Positions 8,498-17,776 of a stretch of 64,000 nt of DNA are shown piece by piece; position 1 is the stretch's first letter, and each line of letters begins with the position of its first letter. The stretch spans positions 62,001-126,000 of the forward strand of contig NZ_NKYF01000008.1 of NCBI RefSeq assembly GCF_002262885.1, given 5' to 3'. This DNA is from Pseudonocardia sp. MH-G8 (lineage in GTDB: Bacteria; Actinomycetota; Actinomycetes; Mycobacteriales; Pseudonocardiaceae). The position numbers and the translations under genes are program-made. The notes under the pieces are model-generated. The model was not told the origin of the DNA. It ran no database searches and was given only the letters and a program-made list of their open reading frames with translations.

Positions 8498-8546
8498 GAC
8501 GAGCGGCACTCTCGTCGGCTAGGTAGCGACGGGAGTGCCGTTCGTT
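8498..8546. repeat. Intergenic palindromic element, copy 1 (nine-base CTAGGTAG-type loop)
   Basis: An imperfect stem of about 20 bp with arms 8498-8517 and from 8527, around the nine-base loop gctaggtag. The arms read GCGGCACTCTCGTCG and CGACGGGAGTGCCG. It sits between two convergent genes, so it can serve as a bidirectional terminator. A closely related copy with the same loop type is at 55934-55980. Confidence 0.75.
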
Positions 8547-8550
8547 CGGA

Positions 8551-10188
<1,638 letters not shown>

Positions 10189-10380
10189 GACGGGCCTACG
10201 CTACCGGCCCGGCCGCGATCACCGGAACGCCAGGCAGGCACCCCGTCTGCGCCTACGGCCTCCTGCTCCGGCCCCGCGACCCGTCGACAGGTGCGTGCGG
10301 ACACGGGGTGCGTGGGCACGCCTCGGCCCTGCACCGCGAGGTGTTGCCGCTGCACCTCCCCGTGGCCCTGCCTCGTAGCT

Positions 10381-10464
10381 CGGGTTGGGCACAAGCCACG
10401 AATATCGTGGTCGTCCGGGCGGCCGTACCCGACCCGGCCCAGGCCTGTCCTGGACGAGCCCGTC
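10381..10464 (+). repeat. Long inverted repeat, left copy
   Basis: This 84-base segment from CGGGTTGG to GACGAGCCCGTC matches the reverse complement of 10919-11002 with scattered substitutions; the GAATATCGTGG and GGACGAGCCCGTC blocks are identical. Weaker similarity continues inward for about 50 bases. Confidence 0.7.
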
Positions 10465-10918
10465 ACCGCCGAGTGCCACTCGACTGGCTGCGGTGCCGTT
10501 CCCGACCCCTTCGACAACCACCTTGATCGGCGGATCAGGGACATCAGCCACACCGGATCGTTGCCGAATCGGGCCCGCGGATGCGGGTGGTGATCGCTGC
10601 GAGAAGTACCTGACGTCGCCGCGACAGCACCCACGCACTGCTCGCACCGATCACCCGGCCCTGATCACTCCGACACGTACTCCACCGTCGCAGCACCCGC
10701 ACCCAGGTGCTGATCAGATCGATCACCGCGGGCCGCGCCCGACCGGCATCGACGCAGTGGCCGCGGTGCGGGCCTGACCGATTCGGCGACTGGCTCCCGG
10801 TGCAGCGCATGTCCCGATCCCGCCGATCACGAGAGGCGAACACGCCTCCGACCCGCTCCGGTGATCACCGGTAGGGGGTGGATCGGGACCACCGCAAGGT
10901 GCGCACGCACCCAGCAGG

Positions 10919-11002
10919 GACGGGCTCGTCCGGAACGGGCCTGGGCCCGCGCCGGGAACGGCCGCCCACCCAACCACGATATTCGGCAGTTCTGCCAACC
11001 CG
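10919..11002 (-). repeat. Long inverted repeat, right copy
   Basis: Reverse-complement partner of 10381-10464, also 84 bases, from GACGGGCTCGTC to CCAACCCG. The two copies bracket about 454 bp without a recognisable gene. Confidence 0.7.
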
Positions 11003-11194
11003 GCCGGCCATCTCGCCGACGTGCAGGAGCAGGGGGGAACCCGGCCGACTGCGCGGAAGGCCAGGGGCGGGGTGTGAGGCGGTGGTCGCGAGCCGGGAAC
11101 GGCCCGCCCACAGGAGATTCCATGACGACGTAGACGTCAGCGGGGTTGGATCTTCCCCTGATCACGAAACGGGCGTTCAGTGGGACGTGCGACG

Positions 11195-11264
11195 GCCATG
11201 ATCAGCAGAAATGGTGTGAGGGCGACAGATCTGTCGCCCTCACGCCACTCCTGGCGATCATGGC
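11195..11264. repeat. 70-bp palindrome with perfect 28-bp core
   Basis: The core at 11216-11243 is GTGAGGGCGACAGA plus its exact complement. The symmetry extends to the CCATGATC / GATCATGG ends with a few internal mismatches. It lies about 190 bp upstream of the solute-binding protein gene. It could be a repeat element, a terminator-like structure or a protein-binding site; its length favours a dispersed repeat. Confidence 0.75.
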
Positions 11265-11454
11265 GCCGAGCCGGCGTGCGAGAAGTACAAGAGCGCGGTG
11301 AGGGCCCTGGCGTGCGACTCGTATCGCGCCGGCAAAGGCGTGGGGTCGAGGCATCGGATCCATGACTCGTCGCGACCCGCACAGCGGTTGTGGATCAGGA
11401 CGCTCGGGGGTTCACTGTCTCGCACTCGGCCGCGCGAGCGATGGGGAGCCAGCC

Positions 11455-12846
11455 ATGAGAGCCATGAACCCCCGCGTCGGAGCGGCTTTCGGGCTCGTGG
11501 CGCTCCTGCTCGTGCCCGCGTGCGGCGGCGGGGGCGGCGACGCGGCCGACACCGGCACGATCACCGTCTGGACCGCCGACACGCTGCCCGACCGCGTGGC
11601 CGCCACGCAGGCGATCATCGACCGGTTCACCCAGCAGACCGGGGTCCGGGTCGAGCTCGTGGGTGTGGAGGAGGACCAGTTCAACCAGACGCTCACGGCG
11701 TCGGCGGCGGCGGGCGACCTGCCGGACGTGATCGGCTCGATCCCGCTGGCGTCGGTCCGGACTCTGGCCACGAACGACCTGGTGAACAGCGAGGCGACGG
11801 CCGCGGTCGTCGACGCGCTGGGTCCGCAGACCTGGAACCCCACCGCGCTGGAGCTGACCCGGGAGGGCGAGGAGCAGCTCGCGGTGCCCAGCGAGGCGTG
11901 GTCGCAGCTGCTGTACTACCGCCGCGACCTGTTCGACGCCGCCGGCCTACCGGCCCCCACCACCTACGACACGATCCTCGGTGCCGCGCAGGCACTCCAC
12001 TCCGAGCAGGTGGCGGGCTTCGTCGGCGCCACCGCCCCGGGTGACGCGTTCACCCAGCAGACCTTCGAGCACATCGCGCTGGCCAACGGCTGCCAGATGG
12101 TGGACGGCGCAGGCGAGATCACGATCGACAGCCCGCAGTGCGTGGCCGCGTTCGACTTCTACCGTCGGCTGATCACCGACTACTCGGTGCCGGGTACCCA
12201 GGACGTCGACACGGTGCGGGCCGCGTACTTCGCCGGGCAGTCCGCGATGGCGGTGTGGTCGACGTTCCTGCTCGACGAACTCGCCGGGCTGCGCAACGAC
12301 GCCATGCCCAGCTGCCCGGAATGCGCGAACGACGCGTCCTTCCTGGCCGGCAACACCGCGATCGTCACCGGCCTGCAGGGGCCCGACGGCACCGAGCCCG
12401 CCCAGTTCGGCGAAGTGATCTCGTGGGCGATCACGGCCGACGCCGCAGCCGGGCCCGCGCAGCAGTTCGTGCAGTTCATGCTGAGCGACGGCTACCTCGA
12501 CTGGCTGGCGTTCGCCCCGGAGGGCAAGTTCCCGGCGCGCACCGGGAGCGCGCCCGGCGCCACCGACTACGTCGACACCTGGGAGACGCTGCCCGTGGGC
12601 GTCGACACCGAAGGGCCGCTGTCGCAGTTCTACCCGCAGGACGTACTGGACGCGCTGTCCACCGGCCCGGAGGACTTCACCCGCTGGGGCATCACCCAGG
12701 GCCAGGGCGATCTGATCGGTGCCTCGCTCGGCGAGCTGCCGGTACCCGCCGCCGTCGCCGAGGTCACGAGCGGTGGCACCGATGCGCAGGGCGCCGCGCA
12801 GCAGGCCGCCGACGCGCTGCGCGCGATCCAGGACTCGCTCCGGTGA
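11455..12846 (+). CDS. Sugar ABC transporter solute-binding lipoprotein
   Basis: 463 residues. A signal peptide with lipobox LVPAC (Cys23) marks a lipoprotein on the outer face of the membrane. The mature part (TITVWTADTLPDRVAATQAIIDRF...) is a family 1 (MalE-like) extracellular binding protein. ATG 11455 has GGGGA nine bases upstream; an in-frame upstream start at 11362 would bury the signal peptide. The stop overlaps the GTG of the first permease. The ligand is probably an oligosaccharide, not deducible from sequence. The downstream PIG-L protein hints at amino-sugar-containing material. Confidence 0.9.
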   Translation: MRAMNPRVGAAFGLVALLLVPACGGGGGDAADTGTITVWTADTLPDRVAATQAIIDRFTQQTGVRVELVGVEEDQFNQTLTASAAAGDLPDVIGSIPLASVRTLATNDLVNSEATAAVVDALGPQTWNPTALELTREGEEQLAVPSEAWSQLLYYRRDLFDAAGLPAPTTYDTILGAAQALHSEQVAGFVGATAPGDAFTQQTFEHIALANGCQMVDGAGEITIDSPQCVAAFDFYRRLITDYSVPGTQDVDTVRAAYFAGQSAMAVWSTFLLDELAGLRNDAMPSCPECANDASFLAGNTAIVTGLQGPDGTEPAQFGEVISWAITADAAAGPAQQFVQFMLSDGYLDWLAFAPEGKFPARTGSAPGATDYVDTWETLPVGVDTEGPLSQFYPQDVLDALSTGPEDFTRWGITQGQGDLIGASLGELPVPAAVAEVTSGGTDAQGAAQQAADALRAIQDSLR

Positions 12847-13841
12847 CGTCCGGCGCTGTCCGGGCGCCCGCCGCGCCGCCGCCCGGCACCGGCCGGGAAC
12901 GCCGCGATCGCCGCACGCTGGCGAGTGCGGACGCCCGCGCGGGGCTCGCGCTGATCTCCCCGACGCTGGTCGTCGTCGTGGTGATGGTGGTCGTCCCCAT
13001 CCTGTGGACGGTGCTGCTGGCGTTCCAGCGGCTCCGGCTGCTGAACCTGCGCAGCGCGGGCCTGTTCGGCGAATTCACGCTGGGGAACTTCGACAACGTG
13101 TTCGGCGCGCCGTCGTTCTGGAGCGCGCTGGCCACCACGCTCGCCTACTCGGTGCTCGGCACGGCCGGCGCGATCGGGATCGGGCTCGCCGCGGCGCTCG
13201 CGCTGCGCAGGCCGTTCCGCGGGCGCGGGTTCGTCCGGGCGCTGATGTTGCTGCCCTACGTGGCGCCGATCGTCGCGGTGACGTTCGCGTGGACCACGAT
13301 GCTCAACCCGCAGTTCGGGGTGACCAACCACTGGGGCACCCGGCTGCTGGGCTGGGACGAGCCGATCGCGTTCCTCTCGCAGCGCAGCAGCGAGGTGTCG
13401 CTCTTCGGGCTCACGTTCGGGGTGCCGACGGCGCTGCTCACGGTGATCGCGTTCGAGGCGTGGCGCTCGTTCCCGTTCGCGTTCCTGTTCCTCACGGCAC
13501 GCCTGCAGGCCGTTCCCGCCGTGCTGGAGGAGGCCGCCCGGGTGGACGGCGCCACGCTCACCCAGCGCTTCCGCCACGTGCTGCTCCCGCAGCTGATGCC
13601 CACGATCGCCGTGCTGGCGGTGCTGCGGTTCATCTGGACCTTCAACAGCTTCGACGACATCTACCTGCTCACCGGCGGGGGCGCAGGAACCGAGGTCGTC
13701 GCGGTGTCGGTGTTCAACTCCCTCACCGCGCGCGGCAACATCGGGGAGGCGGCGGCCCAGGCTCTGGTGCTCGCCGCGATCCTCGCGGTCCTCGTCGGGC
13801 TCTACCTGTGGCGGCTCGCACCGCGCGAGGAGCGTTCGTGA
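12843..13841 (+). CDS. Sugar ABC transporter permease, MalF type
   Basis: 332 residues with about six membrane segments; the first is a Val/Leu-rich helix at ~residues 36-60. The EAARVDGATLTQRFRHVLLPQL segment is the EAA loop that contacts the ATPase. The GTG start overlaps the stop of the binding protein (GTGA), and its own stop overlaps the next permease start. It forms the membrane channel with the MalG-type partner. Confidence 0.92.
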   Translation: MTSGAVRAPAAPPPGTGRERRDRRTLASADARAGLALISPTLVVVVVMVVVPILWTVLLAFQRLRLLNLRSAGLFGEFTLGNFDNVFGAPSFWSALATTLAYSVLGTAGAIGIGLAAALALRRPFRGRGFVRALMLLPYVAPIVAVTFAWTTMLNPQFGVTNHWGTRLLGWDEPIAFLSQRSSEVSLFGLTFGVPTALLTVIAFEAWRSFPFAFLFLTARLQAVPAVLEEAARVDGATLTQRFRHVLLPQLMPTIAVLAVLRFIWTFNSFDDIYLLTGGGAGTEVVAVSVFNSLTARGNIGEAAAQALVLAAILAVLVGLYLWRLAPREERS

Positions 13842-14725
13842 TGGCGGACGGGCGGGGGTGGAGCCGCGACACCGTCGAGACCCGGGTGTTCGGCGTGCTC
13901 CGCGTCGTGATGATCCTGTTCCTGCTGGTCATCACGGTGTTCCCGTTCTACTACATGGTCCTGCTGTCGCTGCGCCCGCTGGACCGGGTGCTGCAGGACC
14001 CGGGGGCGCTCTGGCTGCCCCCGTCCGAGGTGGACCTCGACAGCTACGCGAGCGTGGTCGCCCCGCCGTCCGCGGGCGGGCAGGGCTTCCTGGACTTCAT
14101 GGCGAACAGCGCCCTCGTCGCGCTCGGGACCGTGGCGCTCACCCTGCTGATCGCGCTGCCCGGCGCCTATGCGGTGAGCCGCCTGCGGTTCTTCGGCCAC
14201 CGGCAGGTCAGCGTGCTGTTCCTGGCGGTCTACCTGTTCCCGCCGATCCTGCTCGCCGTGCCGCTGTTCGTGTTCTTCACCCGGATCGGCCTGCGCGGGA
14301 CGCTCCTCGGCCTGCTGATCGTCTACATCTCGCAGGTCGTGGCCGTGTCGATCTACATGTTGCGCAACTACTTCGACACGGTGCCGGTGAGCCTCGAGGA
14401 GGCCGCCGCGATCGACGGCTGCACCCGGCTGGGCGTCATGCGCCGGGTCAGCCTGCCGCTGGCGATGCCGGCGATCATCGCGAACGCGCTGTTCATCTTC
14501 ATGATCGCGTGGAACGAGTTCCTGTTCGCGCTGCTGTTCCTGATCGAGGAGCGCGACCGGTGGACGGTGTCGCTCGGGCTGTCCCAGCTCGCCGGCAGCA
14601 TCGAGATCCCGACCACCGTGCTGATGGCGGGGTCCGTCGTGATCACGGTCCCGATCATCGTGGTGTTCTTCGCGAGCGAGCGGCTGCTCACCGAAGGTCT
14701 GACCGCGGGTGCCGAGAAGGGGTGA
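13841..14725 (+). CDS. Sugar ABC transporter permease, MalG type
   Basis: 294 residues, six predicted membrane segments, beginning with a hydrophobic helix at ~residues 23-43 (VVMILFLLVITVFPFYYM). The EAA loop is EEAAAIDGCTRLGVMRRVSLP. ATG 13841 is called; GTG 13838, one codon upstream, overlaps the previous stop and is an alternative. It pairs with the upstream permease. No ATP-binding subunit gene follows; the next gene encodes a PIG-L protein, so the importer must borrow an ATPase encoded elsewhere, as MsiK does in Streptomyces. Confidence 0.92.
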   Translation: MADGRGWSRDTVETRVFGVLRVVMILFLLVITVFPFYYMVLLSLRPLDRVLQDPGALWLPPSEVDLDSYASVVAPPSAGGQGFLDFMANSALVALGTVALTLLIALPGAYAVSRLRFFGHRQVSVLFLAVYLFPPILLAVPLFVFFTRIGLRGTLLGLLIVYISQVVAVSIYMLRNYFDTVPVSLEEAAAIDGCTRLGVMRRVSLPLAMPAIIANALFIFMIAWNEFLFALLFLIEERDRWTVSLGLSQLAGSIEIPTTVLMAGSVVITVPIIVVFFASERLLTEGLTAGAEKG

Positions 14726-14758
14726 CCCGCCCCTGGACGGAGAGGGCAGGATCACACC

Positions 14759-15487
14759 ATGGTCGAGAACCACCAGCCGGATTTCCAGCCCTACCCGGAA
14801 GGCTTCGCGCGCGCGCTCGCGGTCGTCGCCCACCCCGGCGACCTCGAGTACGGCGGTGCAGCCGCCATCGCGCGGTGGACTGCGCAGGGCCGTGAGGTCG
14901 CGTACCTGCTGGTCACCAGCGGCGAGGCGGGCATCGACACGCTGCCACCCGCCGAGTGCGGGCCGCTGCGGGAGGCCGAGCAGCGGGCGGCGGCCGCCGA
15001 GGTGGGGGTCAGCACCGTGGAGTTCCTCGATCACCCGGACGGCCTGGTCACCTACAGCGTGCCGCTGCGGCGCGACATCGCGGCCGCGATCCGGCGGCAC
15101 CGGCCGGAGGTGGTGATCACCGTGAACCACCACGACACGTTCCCCGGCGGGTACTACAACATGGCCGACCACCGGGTGGTCGGGCAGGCCACCGTCGACG
15201 CCGTCCGCGACGCGGCCAACCGTTGGCTCTTCCCCGAGGTCGGCGAGCCCTGGAGCGCGGTGCGCGAGGTGCTCGTGCTGGCCTCGCCGCAGAGCACGCA
15301 CGCGGTGGACGTCGAGGAGGCGTTCGACCGCGGCGTCGCGTCCCTGCGGGCGCACCGCGCCTACCTCGAGGCGCTCGGCGGGCCGATGGCCGACCCCGAG
15401 CAGTTCCTGCGCGGCAACGCCGAAGCCGACGGCGCCCGGCTGCCCGGAGCCCGCCTCGCCGCCGCCTTCGAGGTCATCCCCACGTAG
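14759..15487 (+). CDS. PIG-L/LmbE-family deacetylase-like protein with altered active site
   Basis: 242 residues of the PIG-L fold, the zinc-dependent N-deacetylases that include MshB, mycothiol conjugate amidase and de-N-acetylases of amino sugars. The usual AHPDD motif reads AHPGDLE (H25, P26, G27, D28): the zinc ligands His25 and Asp28 remain, but the Asp that acts as general base in MshB is Gly. The second half has NHHDTFPGGYYNMADHRVVG with the expected third His ligand. It begins 33 bp after the permease stop and probably belongs to the importer operon. It may be inactive, use another base, or have a changed function. Confidence 0.8.
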   Translation: MVENHQPDFQPYPEGFARALAVVAHPGDLEYGGAAAIARWTAQGREVAYLLVTSGEAGIDTLPPAECGPLREAEQRAAAAEVGVSTVEFLDHPDGLVTYSVPLRRDIAAAIRRHRPEVVITVNHHDTFPGGYYNMADHRVVGQATVDAVRDAANRWLFPEVGEPWSAVREVLVLASPQSTHAVDVEEAFDRGVASLRAHRAYLEALGGPMADPEQFLRGNAEADGARLPGARLAAAFEVIPT

Positions 15488-15496
15488 GCTCCGGCC

Positions 15497-17134
15497 GTGA
15501 ACCCGTCGACGATGCACGCCCGCGTCGTCGTCGACGAGCTGGTCCGCTGCGGCGTCACCGACGCCGTGCTGTGCCCCGGTTCACGCAACGCGCCGCTGTC
15601 GTTCGCGCTGCACGCCGCCGACGTCGCCGGGCGCCTGCGGCTGCACGTGCGCATCGACGAACGCACCGCAGGGTTCCTCGCGCTCGGGCTCGCGCTGCGG
15701 TCGGGACGTCCCGTTCCGGTGTGCACGACGTCGGGCACGGCGGTGGCCAACCTGCACCCCGCGGTGCTGGAGGCCTCCCACGCCGGGGTGCCGCTGCTCG
15801 TGCTCAGCGCCGACCGGCCGGCGGAGATGATCGGGACCGGCGCCAGCCAGACCATCGCCCAGACCGGCCTGTTCGGCGGCGCCGTGCGCCTGGCCGTGCA
15901 CGGTGGGGTCGCGGGCGGCGAGCACGGCCGCTGGCGCTCGTTCGTCGACCGGGCCGTCGCAGCCGCCACGGGTGTCACCGGCGGCCCGCCCGGTCCGGTG
16001 CACCTGAACCTGCCCTTCGCCGCGCCGCTCGTGCCCGACGGGACCGGCGAGGCGCCGGAGGGCCGCGCGGGCGGCGGCCCGTGGACGGCGTTGCCGCGCG
16101 TCGCCCGCCAGGCGGACCCGCTGCCGCTGGACCAGTCCGCTCCCACGATCGTCATCGCCGGGCACGGTGCCCCGGACGGCCTGCTCGACCTCCCGGTCCC
16201 GGTGATCGCCGAACCGGCGTCGGCGGCGTGGCCCGCCGCGCTGCGCACCGGCCCGTGGCTGCTCGGCGCCCCGGCGGCGGCGCCGCTGCGCCCGGTGCAG
16301 GTGGTCGTGGCGGGCCGGCCGACGCTGCACCGTCCCGTGCAGAACCTGCTCGCCGCCTCGGACGTCGAGGTGCACGTGCTCGCCGATCCGCACGGGATGC
16401 CGTGGACGGACGTCGCGGGCAGCGTCCGCGCCATCGGCGCCCTGCCGCCGCTGACTCCCGATCCGGCGTGGGTGCGCCGCTGGCACCTCGCCGACGCCGC
16501 GGCCGCGCGTGCCCTGGACAAGGCCCTCGACGAACCGTCCGCACCGGGTGGGCTCCGGCTGGCCCGCGCGCTGGTCGCCGCGCTGCCCGACGGGGCCCAG
16601 CTGCTGCTCGGATCGTCCAACCCGGTGCGCGACGTCGCGCTGGGCGCCGTTCCCCGCCGCGGCCTGAGCGTGCTGTCCAACCGCGGTGTCGCGGGCATCG
16701 ACGGCACGGTCTCCACCGCGAGCGGAGCGGCGCTGGTGCACGACGGCCCGGCGTACGCGCTGCTGGGCGATCTCACCCTGCTGCACGACACCACCGGCCT
16801 CGTGATCGGCCCGGACGAACCGCGCCCCGATCTCACGATCGTCGTGCTGAACGACGACGGCGGCGGCATCTTCGGCCTGCTGGAACAGGGCGCGCCGGCG
16901 CACGAGGCCGCGTTCGAGCGGGTCTTCGGCACACCGCACGGGGTCGACGTGGCCGCACTGTGCGCCGCCACCGGCACGGCGTACGCGCGCGTGGACGGCG
17001 CGGATATCGCCGAGGCGCTCGCCCCGGCTCCCGGCCTGCGCGTCGTCGAGGTGCGCGCCGGGCGGCGGGAGCTGCGGGAGGGGCACGCGCTGCTGCGCGC
17101 GGCCGTGGACGCCGCGGTGGCCGAGGCGCTCTGA
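15497..17134 (+). CDS. menD: 2-succinyl-5-enolpyruvyl-6-hydroxy-3-cyclohexene-1-carboxylate synthase
   Basis: 545 residues. This ThDP-dependent enzyme joins 2-oxoglutarate-derived succinic semialdehyde to isochorismate in menaquinone synthesis. CPGSRNAPLSFA opens the pyrimidine-binding domain, DERTAGFLALGLA carries the ThDP-activating Glu, TSGTAVANLHPAVLEA follows, and NDDGGGIFGLLEQ lies in the diphosphate/Mg-binding part at ~residues 452-465. The GTG start is nine bases after the PIG-L stop, so partial co-transcription is possible. Other menaquinone genes lie within 31 kb (isochorismate synthase, menG, MenJ-like, polyprenyl synthase). Confidence 0.95.
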   Translation: MNPSTMHARVVVDELVRCGVTDAVLCPGSRNAPLSFALHAADVAGRLRLHVRIDERTAGFLALGLALRSGRPVPVCTTSGTAVANLHPAVLEASHAGVPLLVLSADRPAEMIGTGASQTIAQTGLFGGAVRLAVHGGVAGGEHGRWRSFVDRAVAAATGVTGGPPGPVHLNLPFAAPLVPDGTGEAPEGRAGGGPWTALPRVARQADPLPLDQSAPTIVIAGHGAPDGLLDLPVPVIAEPASAAWPAALRTGPWLLGAPAAAPLRPVQVVVAGRPTLHRPVQNLLAASDVEVHVLADPHGMPWTDVAGSVRAIGALPPLTPDPAWVRRWHLADAAAARALDKALDEPSAPGGLRLARALVAALPDGAQLLLGSSNPVRDVALGAVPRRGLSVLSNRGVAGIDGTVSTASGAALVHDGPAYALLGDLTLLHDTTGLVIGPDEPRPDLTIVVLNDDGGGIFGLLEQGAPAHEAAFERVFGTPHGVDVAALCAATGTAYARVDGADIAEALAPAPGLRVVEVRAGRRELREGHALLRAAVDAAVAEAL

Positions 17135-17137
17135 GCC

Positions 17138-17680
17138 TCAGGCCGGTTCGGCGCCGGCCCGGGCCTCCAGCTTCTCGATCGCCCACCGGGCCCAGCCGTG
17201 GGTCGCGTCGTACTGGCGCAACCCGTACTCCGCGGCCAGGTAGCCGAACCCGTCGGGGCCCTCGGGGATCTCCGGCGGAGCCTGCTCCATGATCTCGCGC
17301 AGTTCCGTGGCCTCCGCCGCCGTGTACGCGGCGATCCTGCGCAGCATGGCGAGCGCGTCCCCGGGCTCCAGCGCGGAGATCAGGAACATCCGCAGCACCT
17401 GCTGGTTGCGCACCTTCGTCCCCTGCGGGGGGGTGAGCATCCAGGAGCGCAGCTCGGTGTAGCCCGCGGGCGTCACGGAGTAGGTACGGCTCCCGCGTGC
17501 CCCCTCCTCGGTGACCTCCACCAGCCCGCGCTCCGCCAGCTTGTTCAGCTCCGGGTAGATGCTCGTGTGCCCGGCCTGCCAGGCGTACTGGCCGAGAGGG
17601 CCGGAGAACTCCTTCGTGAGCTCGTACCCGCTGCGCGGTTCGACGGCGAGCAGCCCGAGCAGGGCGTACGGCAACGACAT
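17138..17680 (-). CDS. PadR-family transcriptional regulator
   Basis: 180 residues. The N-terminal winged helix (LPYALLGLLAVEPRSGYEL, then YPELNKLAERGLVEV, then YSVTPAGYTELRSW) is typical of PadR, and a helical C-terminal domain follows (PadR-s2 type). It is transcribed away from the carotenoid oxygenase operon, and two abutting 14-bp palindromes lie between the two starts. It is therefore the likely local repressor of that operon and of itself; the inducer is unknown. Its gene ends four bases from menD, convergently. Confidence 0.9.
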   Translation of the reverse strand: MSLPYALLGLLAVEPRSGYELTKEFSGPLGQYAWQAGHTSIYPELNKLAERGLVEVTEEGARGSRTYSVTPAGYTELRSWMLTPPQGTKVRNQQVLRMFLISALEPGDALAMLRRIAAYTAAEATELREIMEQAPPEIPEGPDGFGYLAAEYGLRQYDATHGWARWAIEKLEARAGAEPA

Positions 17681-17708
17681 GCCAGCACCTTACCTGTCGA
17701 AGATGGAA

Positions 17709-17736
17709 TGTCGGTATTGACATGTCGGTATCGACA
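17709..17736. promoter_or_regulatory. Two abutting 14-bp palindromic operators, probably for PadR
   Basis: TGTCGGTATTGACA (17709-17722) is followed at once by TGTCGGTATCGACA (17723-17736). Each has TGTC/GACA arms and they differ at one base. They lie between the PadR start (17680) and the carotenoid oxygenase start (17777), where a repressor would block both promoters. Confidence 0.75.
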
Positions 17737-17776
17737 CGTGCAGGCTGGGCGCGTCTCCGGAGAGGGAAGTGATCGC

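Larger units (their letters stand above)
10189..11454. other. Gene-free interval of ~1.27 kb with inverted repeats
   Basis: No reading frame here has a credible start, protein family or coding bias. The interval holds an 84-bp inverted-repeat pair (10381-10464 and 10919-11002), a 15-bp dyad CCACGAATATCGTGG at 10396-10410, many TGATCA/GATCAC words and a 70-bp palindrome at 11195-11264. It separates the ABC-F gene, reading away, from the sugar transporter operon, so it should contain both promoters. It may be the remnant of a small mobile element (inference). Confidence 0.6.

Noticed and set aside
10308..10843. Several 70-130-codon frames in the interval after the ABC-F gene
   Set aside because: They lack ribosome-binding sites, family resemblance and coding bias, and run through the inverted repeats.
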